Assembly (NCBI GenBank): GCA_028698975.1
Contig: JAQVVK010000038.1
Span: forward strand, 1-14,255
Direction of reading: 5' to 3'
From: Victivallaceae bacterium
Lineage (GTDB): Bacteria; Verrucomicrobiota; Lentisphaeria; Victivallales; Victivallaceae
Length of the DNA: 14,255 nt
Shown: in pieces, positions 1-6,767 of the stretch
How positions within the stretch are numbered: the stretch's first letter is position 1
How the letters are laid out: every line of letters begins with the position of its first letter
The notes under the pieces: generated by a model
Told to the model about the DNA's origin: nothing
The model's input: only the letters and a program-made list of their open reading frames with translations
Database searches by the model: none
Translations under genes and position numbers: made by a program

Positions 1-909
1 CAAGGGGCGGCGTCAATACTTGATGTGCATATCAAAAAGATCAAAGTCGACGCATCGATCGATCTTGATGTGATATCCCGCACCACCCCCGGATTCAGCG
101 GCGCCGATTTGGCCAACCTTTGCAACGAGGCCGCTCTGCTGGCCGCCCGGCGCAACCGCGAAGCGGTGACGCAGGGCGATCTGGAGGAGGCGCGCGACAA
201 GGTAAGTTACGGAGCCGAGCGCCGCAGCCGCAAGATCACCGACCGCGAGCGCAAGCTCACCGCCTATCATGAAGCGGGGCATACGTTAGTGGCACTTCAC
301 AACGAGCGTTGTGTGCCGGTGCACAAGGTGACGATCATTCCGCGCGGCCAGGCATACCTCGGGGCGACTTTCACCATGCCCAAGGAGGATGTCTATTGTC
401 GCAGCAAGCTGGAGCTTGAAGCCGATATGTCGATGGCGATGGGCGGTCGCGCCGCCGAAGAGCTGATCTTTGGCGATGTCACCACCGGGGCTTCGGCCGA
501 CATCAACCACTTGACCGACGTCGCCCGTCGTATGGTCTGTCTTTACGGCATGAGTGAGTTGCTCGGCCCGGTCAAGTGCGGCGAGATACAAGCGCACCCG
601 AGGGTGCGTATCGACCTGCCGCCCGAGGACCCGTGCAGTCAGGAGACGGCCCGCGAGATCGATCTTGAGGTTCGCCGGCTGGTTTCCTGCGCCTTGAATT
701 CGGCCCGCGAGTGTCTTACGGTGCATCGTGACGAACTCGAAAAACTCGCGCAGGCGTTGCTGGAGCGTGAAACGCTATCAATAGATGACATCAACAAGCT
801 GTTGGGGCGTGAGATCGCCGAACCTGCCGTCGCCGACGGTCAGGAGGCGGTGACTGTTCGCCCGGAGACCGGAGATGGCGGAGCTTCCGGCGCCGGCCTT
901 CAGGGATGA
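1..909 (+). CDS. ftsH: ATP-dependent zinc metalloprotease FtsH, 5'-truncated (C-terminal part only)
   Basis: FtsH is a membrane-anchored AAA+ protease that degrades misfolded membrane proteins and short-lived regulators. The frame is open from base 1, so the start lies outside the window. The membrane segments, Walker motifs and arginine fingers are missing. What remains begins in the AAA lid (ILDVHIKKI, then TPGFSGADLANLCNEAAL) and continues into the M41 peptidase domain. The zinc motif HEAGH is encoded at 268-282. The third metal ligand is the Asp of TTGASADI, about 75 residues on, in the usual place. About 302 residues are present, including a Gly/Ala-rich C-terminal tail typical of the family. 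The stop is TGA at 907-909. The last 35 bp overlap the next gene, so ftsH heads or belongs to the plus-strand operon. The family call is essentially certain. Confidence 0.97.
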   Translation, partial: QGAASILDVHIKKIKVDASIDLDVISRTTPGFSGADLANLCNEAALLAARRNREAVTQGDLEEARDKVSYGAERRSRKITDRERKLTAYHEAGHTLVALHNERCVPVHKVTIIPRGQAYLGATFTMPKEDVYCRSKLELEADMSMAMGGRAAEELIFGDVTTGASADINHLTDVARRMVCLYGMSELLGPVKCGEIQAHPRVRIDLPPEDPCSQETAREIDLEVRRLVSCALNSARECLTVHRDELEKLAQALLERETLSIDDINKLLGREIAEPAVADGQEAVTVRPETGDGGASGAGLQG

Positions 910-1186
910 CGCCGGCGGCGCGCTGCTCCGCTGCCATGTACAGCCGGGAGCCAAGCGTGCCGCGGTGGTCGGCCCTTACGGCGACAGGGTTAAGCTGGCT
1001 CTTGACGCACCGCCGGTGGACGGCAAGGCCAATGCAAGGCTGTGCCGTCTATTGGCCGACTGGTGCGGGGTCGCGGCATCGCGGGTGACGCTTCGCAGCG
1101 GCCTTACCGGGCGTGATAAAACGGTTTTTGTGGCGGGCGTGAGTGCCGCCGAGTTGAATAAATTCTTATTGGACAAGATGAAATGA
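875..1186 (+). CDS. DUF167 / YggU family protein
   Basis: A 103-residue protein of the DUF167 (YggU) family, a widely conserved small alpha/beta fold whose function is still unsettled. The family core is plain: HVQPGAKR near residues 21-28, then APPVDGKANARL (about 45-56), and RSGLTGRDKTVFV (about 74-86), which carries the conserved G-x-x-x-R-x-K element. The ATG at 875 lies inside the end of ftsH, a 35-bp overlap in another frame. A GGAG sits just before it, and I see no later in-frame ATG before the domain begins, so this start is preferred. The stop shares an ATGA with the next start. Length is normal for the family. The role cannot be inferred from these neighbours. Confidence 0.93.
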   Translation: MAELPAPAFRDDAGGALLRCHVQPGAKRAAVVGPYGDRVKLALDAPPVDGKANARLCRLLADWCGVAASRVTLRSGLTGRDKTVFVAGVSAAELNKFLLDKMK

Positions 1187-2397
1187 ATCAGAAAGCGGTG
1201 ATTTTTCTTCCCGACGGCATGGCCGACGATCAACTTCCGGAGCTTGGCGGACGCACTCCGCTGGAGGCGGCCAACACACCTGCGATGGACTCCATCGCCA
1301 GAAACGGCATAAATGGCACATTTTTGACGTTGCCGGAGGGTTTGCCGACTTCATCCGACGTAGCCAACATGTCGGTGCTGGGGTTCCGCCCCGAGCTGAA
1401 TTATCCGGGTCGCGGCCCGATCGAAGCGGTGAGTCAGGGAATCGAGCTGGCCGATGACGATGTGGCTTTTCGCTGCAATCTTGTCTATGTTTCTCCGGAC
1501 GGTGTGTTGCGCGATTATTCGGCCGGGCATATTGCCAACGACGTGTCGCGTCAGCTGATGACCGATCTTCAACAGGAATTCGGCGGAGCTGATCTGACCT
1601 TTTACCCCGGGGTGAGTTACCGTAATCTTCTGGTGCTTCACGGTCGGAAGTTCTCCAAGGCGATCAACTATTTCAAGCCGGATTCTTCGCAGGACATTCC
1701 GGTCGACGAACTTCAGCCGTCGCCGGCCGACGACTCGAAAGAGGCCGCCTATACGGTCGAATTTCTCAAAGAACTTGATCGCAAAACGGCGGCGTTTCTG
1801 GCGAAGCACCCGCTCAACGTTTCCGGCAAAGCGTCGGGTAACCGCATCTGGCCGTGGAGTCCCGGGCATAAGCCCAATATCCGGAGTTTCTCCGAGCTTT
1901 ACAGCGGCCGCACCGGTGCGGTGATAAGCGCGGTTGATGTCATCAAGGGCATCGGCAAGTGCGCTAAAATGAGTGTGATCGAAGTGCCGGGAGCCACCGG
2001 TTTCATCGATACAAATTACGAAGGCAAGGCCGCCGCCGCCATTGAAGCACTCAAGACGCATGATCTGGTCTATGTGCATGTCGAGGCGACCGACGAGTGT
2101 TCGCATATCGGCGATCTCAAGCTGAAAATGCGGGCGATCGAGGATTTCGACTCGCGCATTGTTGCTCCGGTGCTCGCCGCGCTCAAAGGGCAGCCGATAA
2201 ACTTCGCCGTGCTGCCGGATCACCCGGTGCCGATCAAACTTCGCAAACACACCACCACGCCGGTGCCGCTGGCGGTGGCCGGGCCGGGGTTCGCCCCGGA
2301 CGGGGTCAATTCGTTCAGTGAAACCCTTGCGCCCACCGGTAAGTTGGGATTTCTCAAGGGCGAAGCTCTGGTGCGTTTGTTGCTCGGACTGAAATGA
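1183..2397 (+). CDS. apgM: ApgM-type 2,3-bisphosphoglycerate-independent phosphoglycerate mutase / proposed homoserine kinase
   Basis: A 404-residue member of the alkaline-phosphatase-like metalloenzyme superfamily, archaeal-type (ApgM) branch. It would interconvert 3- and 2-phosphoglycerate in the cytosol. A bacterial subgroup of this family has been proposed, mainly from gene context, to be a homoserine kinase. Visible motifs are FLPDGMAD with metal-binding Asp11, PTSSDVANMS with Ser58 as the likely phosphorylated nucleophile, RGPIEA (77-82), FRCNLV (96-101), NRIWPWSPG (220-228), HVEATDECSH (299-308) with Asp304 and His308, and LPDH (344-347) with a further His at 356. All expected metal ligands appear present, so it should be active. 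The start overlaps the previous stop as ATGA, and its own stop overlaps the next start as ATGA, indicating tight translational coupling. No threonine-pathway gene is visible to decide between the two roles. Confidence 0.9.
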   Translation: MNQKAVIFLPDGMADDQLPELGGRTPLEAANTPAMDSIARNGINGTFLTLPEGLPTSSDVANMSVLGFRPELNYPGRGPIEAVSQGIELADDDVAFRCNLVYVSPDGVLRDYSAGHIANDVSRQLMTDLQQEFGGADLTFYPGVSYRNLLVLHGRKFSKAINYFKPDSSQDIPVDELQPSPADDSKEAAYTVEFLKELDRKTAAFLAKHPLNVSGKASGNRIWPWSPGHKPNIRSFSELYSGRTGAVISAVDVIKGIGKCAKMSVIEVPGATGFIDTNYEGKAAAAIEALKTHDLVYVHVEATDECSHIGDLKLKMRAIEDFDSRIVAPVLAALKGQPINFAVLPDHPVPIKLRKHTTTPVPLAVAGPGFAPDGVNSFSETLAPTGKLGFLKGEALVRLLLGLK

Positions 2398-3194
2398 GCG
2401 TCTATAATTACAACGAATTCGATCTGTTTGACTTCGCCGTATCGCAGGCGCGGCGAAGCGGGCGCGTGCCTACCCATCAGGATTATGCACAATCCGCGCT
2501 GGGTTTTTTGTGTTCGCTTGCTCCCGATGCGGTCGGGGTCAGAGTACCGGCCCGCATCCGCAAATATCAGGTGACCGCCGCCGGTTTCTGGCGCGGCAGT
2601 CACGGCAAATCGATCGACAAGACCGCGGTGGTCATGTTGTACGAGCGGTTTGACAACTGTTTTGCCGACTGTGCCGACCGCGACGCCAGACTGGCGGTGA
2701 TTCATTCGCTGCTGGAGCAAAAGGAGCGGCTGGAGTCGGTGATCCGGGTTCAGGAGCCGCACTTGGCATCAAGCGACGATCTGTTTGACGATTTTCGCTC
2801 ATGGGATTACGCGTCGAGTACAAATGCCGAGTATCGCAAGCTTTGCCGCAAGCTGGATTCGTTGAGAATGGCTCTCCATCAGGGGAGCCGGCTTGAGAAT
2901 ATCCGTCGCACCGGCGTGGCCGATTACTGCTATCTTGCCGTGCCGGAGGGTTTGGTCGAGCCGGGCGAAATCGCGATGGGGTGGGGGCTGGTTTACCTCA
3001 AGAGCGACCGGTCGTTTACTCTGGTGCGCGAAGCCGATCCGCAGGATGGGGTGACCCCGGCCGCCCGCCAGATTTTGGCTCAAAATATCGCGGTGGCGGC
3101 GGCCGATATGGTCACTTTTGCCTCGGGCGTCGATCGCTCCGCCCGTGGACGGATCACTTACCGGCGTCTGCCGCGGCGACGCTCGAAGTTCTGA
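2394..3194 (+). CDS. Uncharacterised protein, possibly with a degenerate restriction-endonuclease-like fold
   Basis: I do not recognise this 266-residue protein. It starts in an ATGA overlap with apgM, so it is almost certainly expressed with it. It has no signal peptide or membrane segment and is probably cytosolic. Residues 80-90 (MLYERFDNCF) form a hydrophobic strand followed by a polar turn. Residues 100-165 are a charged, largely helical region with Leu/Glu/Arg spacing that could be a coiled-coil hairpin. Residues 176-213 (ADYCYLAVPEGLV, then GWGLVYL, then FTLVREA) resemble the strand-rich end of MmcB-like and other PD-(D/E)XK nucleases, where a YFAVP-type strand precedes a GL-V strand. 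The catalytic D...ExK signature is not evident. The C-terminus is strongly basic (RRLPRRRSKF), which could bind nucleic acid. Its last 41 bp overlap the convergent copper ATPase gene. The nuclease link is a guess. Confidence 0.8.
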   Translation: MSVYNYNEFDLFDFAVSQARRSGRVPTHQDYAQSALGFLCSLAPDAVGVRVPARIRKYQVTAAGFWRGSHGKSIDKTAVVMLYERFDNCFADCADRDARLAVIHSLLEQKERLESVIRVQEPHLASSDDLFDDFRSWDYASSTNAEYRKLCRKLDSLRMALHQGSRLENIRRTGVADYCYLAVPEGLVEPGEIAMGWGLVYLKSDRSFTLVREADPQDGVTPAARQILAQNIAVAAADMVTFASGVDRSARGRITYRRLPRRRSKF

Positions 3195-5385
3195 TCGAAC
3201 GCAATTTGAATGACCTCAGCCTGAGCGCGTTGAGCACCACCGTCACCGAACTTGCCGCCATGGCCGCCGCGCCGAATATCGGATTTAGAACCGGCCCGCC
3301 GAACAGAGCAAAAAACACCCCGGCCGCCAGCGGTATGCCCAGCGCGTTGTAAAAGAACGCCCAAAACAGATTTTCCTTGATTATCCGCATGGTGTTGCGG
3401 CTTAACTCGATGGCTCCGGCCACTTTGTTGAGGTCGCCGCCTACGAGCACCATGTCGGCGGCTTCCAGCGCGGCGGCGGAACCGGCTCCCACCGCGATGC
3501 CGATGTCGGCCGCCGCCAGAGCCGGGGCGTCGTTGATGCCGTCGCCGGTCATCGCAACTTTGCGGCGACCCGACTCGTGCTGAAGACGTTTGATTTCGCG
3601 CACTTTGTCACCGGGCAGCAGTTCGGCGCGGCATTCGTCGATCTCAAGGTTGCGGGCCAGAGAAACCGCGGTTGCTTTGTTGTCTCCGGTGAGCATGACC
3701 GTGCGAAGCCCCAGACGGCGCAGGGCGGCCACCGCCGGGGCGGCGTCGGAGTTGACCCGGTCGCCCACCTCGATCAGCCCGGCCGGCTGGCCGTCAACCG
3801 CGGCGAAAACCGCCGAAAGACCTTGGTTTACTTCGCTGAGTTCGGCCGGAAACGTCACCTTGGAATTTTTCATCATTCTGGCGTTGCCAAACACCCAGAC
3901 GCGGCCGGCGATCCGGCAGCGCAACCCCAAGCCCGGAAGATATTCGAAGTCGTTGACCTCTTTGAATTTAAGATTTTTTGCCTTGGCATAGGAAACGATG
4001 GCCTCGGCCAGAGGATGACTGGAATTGGCTTCCGCCGCCGCCGCCGCCGCCGCGATCTCGTCGCCGGTCGCGCCGGAGTCGGGCAATGTCCTGATCGAGG
4101 TGACTTCCGGTTTGCCGCAGGTGAGCGTGCCGGTCTTGTCAAACACTACGGTGCCGAGGCGGCAGGCGTTTTCCAGCGCGGCCCCGTCGCGTATCAATAT
4201 GCCGTGACGCGCTCCCTCGCCGATGCCGACGATAAGCGCGATCGGTGTGGCCAGCCCCAATGCGCAGGGGCAGGCGATCACCAGTACCGACAAGGTGAAG
4301 TTCAACGCGGCGGCAAACCCGATGTCGGAAAAGGCCATCCACAAAATGAATGTCAGCAGCGCCGCGCCGATCACCCCCCAGACAAACCACCCGCTTACCG
4401 CGTCGGCCAGCCGGGCGATCGGCGGCCGCGACCCCTGTGCGGTTTCGACCATGCGGATGATGCCGGAAAGTACCGTGTCGTCACCGGTGCGTTCGGCGGT
4501 CATTATAATGGATCCATTGCGGTTAAGCGAGCCTCCGGTGAGTTTGGCCCCGGCTTGTTTTTCAACCGGAAGCGGTTCCCCGGTGAGCATGGATTCATCG
4601 ATTGAGGTCACCCCCGAAAAAACCACTCCGTCGGCCGGGATCCGGTCGCCGGGGCGTATGCGCAGCCTGTCGCCCGGTTTGATCTCCCCGGCCGGGATAA
4701 TCTCGTCGCCCTGCGGAGTAACCCGCACGGCCTGCGGCGGAGCCAGCTCCAGCAGGGCGCGGATCGCTCCGCCGGCCCGCCGGCGTGAACGAGCTTCAAG
4801 ATATTTGCCGAGCATGATAAGCGAAACGATCATGGCGGCGGTGTCAAAGTAGAGATGCTCCGAACCGGCGGCAAAGAGGGCGACGCTGTAAATCGCCGCC
4901 GCGCCCGAACCCAATGCGATCAAAGAATCCATGTCCGGCGCGCCGCGCAGCAGAGCCGGGAGGCCGCGTTTGAAGAAACCGATTCCCGCCGCCATCACCG
5001 GGATTAGCAGTACAAGTTGAATCCAGCCGCATGTGTGGTCGGCAAGGTCGAAAAAGGGTAGATTCAGCATGCGGTGCATGGCGACATAGGCGAGCATCAC
5101 ACTGAAGGTCAAAGCCACGGCAAGCCGCCACCCCTCGTAGCCGGAGGAGATTTCGGGGGGAGGTTGGTTTTCTTTTGCCGGAGAAGCGTTGTAGCCCGCC
5201 TTTTGGACGGCGGCGCTTATCGAGGCGTCGTCGAGTTGGGATTCATCGTACTCGACCGCGAGTTTCGAGGCGGCAAAATTGACGTAGGCCGAAGTCACGC
5301 CGGGAGTTTTGGCGAGAGCTTTTTCAATATTGGCGGCACAGCCCGCACAATGCATACCAGTGACGTTGAATTGTGTTTTCCTCAT
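3154..5385 (-). CDS. copA: CopA-type Cu(+)-translocating P-type ATPase
   Basis: A 743-residue P1B-1 ATPase that exports monovalent copper across the inner membrane using ATP. In order: one N-terminal heavy-metal-associated domain with the GMHCAGC site (Cys13, Cys16), two leading helices from about residue 86, actuator loop TGEP (268-271), the membrane copper site CPC (372-374), phosphorylation site DKTGT with Asp416, the SSHP element (His457), and hinge GDGINDAPA (614-622). The later membrane residues Tyr679-Asn680 and Met709 with Ser712-Ser713 match the YN and MxxSS signature of Cu(+) pumps rather than Zn/Cd ones. A strong AAGGAGG lies upstream of the ATG (5383-5385). It is the last gene of the minus block, 27 bp after the thioesterase. 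A (CCG)7 tract at 4032-4052 encodes seven alanines in the nucleotide-binding domain. No copper chaperone or CueR/CsoR regulator is nearby. The C-terminus overlaps the convergent gene. Confidence 0.96.
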   Translation of the reverse strand: MRKTQFNVTGMHCAGCAANIEKALAKTPGVTSAYVNFAASKLAVEYDESQLDDASISAAVQKAGYNASPAKENQPPPEISSGYEGWRLAVALTFSVMLAYVAMHRMLNLPFFDLADHTCGWIQLVLLIPVMAAGIGFFKRGLPALLRGAPDMDSLIALGSGAAAIYSVALFAAGSEHLYFDTAAMIVSLIMLGKYLEARSRRRAGGAIRALLELAPPQAVRVTPQGDEIIPAGEIKPGDRLRIRPGDRIPADGVVFSGVTSIDESMLTGEPLPVEKQAGAKLTGGSLNRNGSIIMTAERTGDDTVLSGIIRMVETAQGSRPPIARLADAVSGWFVWGVIGAALLTFILWMAFSDIGFAAALNFTLSVLVIACPCALGLATPIALIVGIGEGARHGILIRDGAALENACRLGTVVFDKTGTLTCGKPEVTSIRTLPDSGATGDEIAAAAAAAEANSSHPLAEAIVSYAKAKNLKFKEVNDFEYLPGLGLRCRIAGRVWVFGNARMMKNSKVTFPAELSEVNQGLSAVFAAVDGQPAGLIEVGDRVNSDAAPAVAALRRLGLRTVMLTGDNKATAVSLARNLEIDECRAELLPGDKVREIKRLQHESGRRKVAMTGDGINDAPALAAADIGIAVGAGSAAALEAADMVLVGGDLNKVAGAIELSRNTMRIIKENLFWAFFYNALGIPLAAGVFFALFGGPVLNPIFGAAAMAASSVTVVLNALRLRSFKLRSIRTSSVAAADAGK

Positions 5386-5412
5386 GCCCCCTCCTTGAAA
5401 AAAAAGAATGTG

Positions 5413-5820
5413 TTAGAACTGGCCCTCGTGTATGAATCCGGTTATAGTGCCGTGCGCCACCTGTTTGCCGTCGTCACTCCAGACATCGACGTCGCAGACC
5501 GCGGTGCGGCGGCCGCGGTGCACGATACTGGCGACCGCTTTCAACTCCTTGCCCACTCCCGGCCGGATAAACGAAAACGACGCATTCATGGCCACCGTCG
5601 GAGCGCCGTATGAATTGGCGGCTCCGGCAAAGGCGAAATCCGACAATGTGAAGATCGCTCCTCCCTGAACGGTGTTCAGGCCGTTGAATGTATTTTCACT
5701 GATCGGCAGTACCGCTTCGGCATAGCCGAGCTTTATTACCGTGATTTTCATCTTGTTGTAAATACAGAAACGGTCGCTTCGGTTGAGATGCTCTTTGATT
5801 TCGTCAAATGATGCGGACAT
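5413..5820 (-). CDS. PaaI-type hotdog-fold acyl-CoA thioesterase
   Basis: A 135-residue single-domain hotdog protein of the PaaI/4HBT group, which hydrolyses acyl- or aryl-CoA thioesters in the cytosol. The central-helix signature is visible as NTVQGGAIFTLSDFAF (49-64), followed by AMNASFSFIRP (77-87) and the strand region to the end. The usual His of the HGG motif is Gln52 here. Asp61 lies where the family has its important acidic residue. The frame is open upstream to 5925, but I place the start at the ATG at 5818-5820: AGAGGAG stands 7-8 bp before it, and the homology begins just after. The extra upstream part would run into the promoter and the previous gene. It lies 27 bp before copA and has its own likely promoter at 5855-5882. 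The substrate is unknown. Confidence 0.88.
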   Translation of the reverse strand: MSASFDEIKEHLNRSDRFCIYNKMKITVIKLGYAEAVLPISENTFNGLNTVQGGAIFTLSDFAFAGAANSYGAPTVAMNASFSFIRPGVGKELKAVASIVHRGRRTAVCDVDVWSDDGKQVAHGTITGFIHEGQF

Positions 5821-5854
5821 GGGAAACTCCTCTCTTGAAAATGGCACTATAAAC

Positions 5855-5882
5855 AATATATGCTGATTCTGCGCGCAATCAA
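5855..5882 (-). promoter_or_regulatory. Internal sigma70-like promoter for the thioesterase-copA pair
   Basis: On the minus strand TTGATT (5877-5882) is followed after 16 bp by TATATT (5855-5860). Transcription would begin near 5848, about 28 bases before the thioesterase ATG. The -35 box overlaps the TGA stop codon of the upstream membrane-protein gene. It sits in a short AT-rich island within a GC-rich region, which adds weight. Not experimentally supported. Confidence 0.5.
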
Positions 5883-6766
5883 CGTCGTTTTGTCGCAATC
5901 TGCGCGGTGAGACAGCTTGCCGCAAGAAAAAACAATGACAGTTCGCGTTCGCCGGAAGTCCAGAAGTAAACCGACACGGTGAATGTCGCGCCGATCGCCG
6001 CCGCTCCGAGAAATTCCACCGGCGCAGTGTGCATCACCGCGCAAACGCATGCGTAAATGATGTGCACTCCCGGAATGGCGGCCAGAGCCAGCGGCAGATT
6101 TCTGTGGCGGTAGTGGCGGTCGATCACTCCTCCCAGATAACAGACCGCCCCGGTGACGGCGGCGGCAATGAGGAGCGGCCGGTTGTTCTTTTGGAACCCG
6201 ACCGCGATCAGCCATATTGCGGCGCACTCTGTAATCGCCAGCACCAGATAAGCCGCCGCCCGACGCAGTGACCGCCCCAAGAGTACCAGCGCAAAAACCA
6301 GATGTATTCCCGGCAGGAAAGCTAATTTTTCCAGCAGGGTGCGATGACGGCGGTGGTGATGTTTTTCCTCGACGGGCGGAGGATCGTCATCCTGGTCGTC
6401 ATCGTCCGCCGTCGCAAATAGCGGGGTGTCGACTTGAGCCGCGGGTGGTATGCCGGCGGCAACCGCCGCCGCCGCCGGGCCGGAGAGTTTTTCCAACTCG
6501 TCAAGCAAAGAATCAGCCGCATTGGTAAAGTTGGCGATCTCCTCGTCGGTGAGGGTTGCTTCCGGCTCGTGTGCCACCCGGTTGCGAAGCATGCCGAGGT
6601 AGCCGGAATTGCGGATCGCCGCCGCCGAAAGCTTCGATTTGAGCGATTCGGTCTTTTCCCGCAGACCGGTGCCGGTTGCTCCCAGCGCGGTCATGCGGTT
6701 TTCGATGGAGGCGGTGACGGTGATGATCCGCCCCTTCTCCAGAAGCATTTCGTTGGATTGGTTCAT
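5879..6766 (-). CDS. Multipass membrane protein with N-terminal HEPN-like domain
   Basis: A 295-residue protein I cannot assign to a named family. Residues 1-95 look all-helical and carry RNRVAHEP (61-68), an exact RNxxxH motif as in HEPN ribonuclease domains, followed by a helix beginning LTDEEIANF (72-80). Residues 96-142 form a low-complexity linker: Ala/Pro-rich, then acidic DDDDQDDD (121-128), then His/Arg-rich HHHRRHR (136-142). The rest is about six hydrophobic segments (roughly 148-164, 170-191, 197-215, 224-246, 250-269, 273-292). LPGIHLVFA (151-159) and IPGVHIIYA (231-239) suggest an internal duplication of a three-helix unit. No signal peptide is seen, so the N-terminal domain should be cytosolic. 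It starts one base after the stop of the preceding gene, with no clear ribosome site of its own, so the two are probably translationally coupled. The RNase role is inference from the motif only. Confidence 0.82.
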   Translation of the reverse strand: MNQSNEMLLEKGRIITVTASIENRMTALGATGTGLREKTESLKSKLSAAAIRNSGYLGMLRNRVAHEPEATLTDEEIANFTNAADSLLDELEKLSGPAAAAVAAGIPPAAQVDTPLFATADDDDQDDDPPPVEEKHHHRRHRTLLEKLAFLPGIHLVFALVLLGRSLRRAAAYLVLAITECAAIWLIAVGFQKNNRPLLIAAAVTGAVCYLGGVIDRHYRHRNLPLALAAIPGVHIIYACVCAVMHTAPVEFLGAAAIGATFTVSVYFWTSGERELSLFFLAASCLTAQIATKRR

Positions 6767-6767
6767 T

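Noticed and set aside
1..24. Possible adapter at the left end as well
   Set aside because: The first bases translate in frame as part of FtsH (ILDVH follows), and no adapter or its complement is present.
1351..2250. Minus-strand open frame of 299 codons opposite apgM
   Set aside because: It is antisense to a gene with full catalytic motifs, and its own product has no recognisable feature.
3577..4605. Long plus-strand open frame (342 codons) opposite copA
   Set aside because: It is the antisense shadow of a clear P-type ATPase in GC-rich DNA. The translation is Arg/Gly-rich with no family motif.
5386..5412. T-run (minus strand) between the thioesterase and copA as a terminator
   Set aside because: There is no GC-rich hairpin before the T-run, and copA follows at once with a strong ribosome site.
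5821..5925. Upstream start for the thioesterase
   Set aside because: It would overlap the previous gene and the promoter. The ATG at 5820 has AGAGGAG and fits the hotdog domain length.
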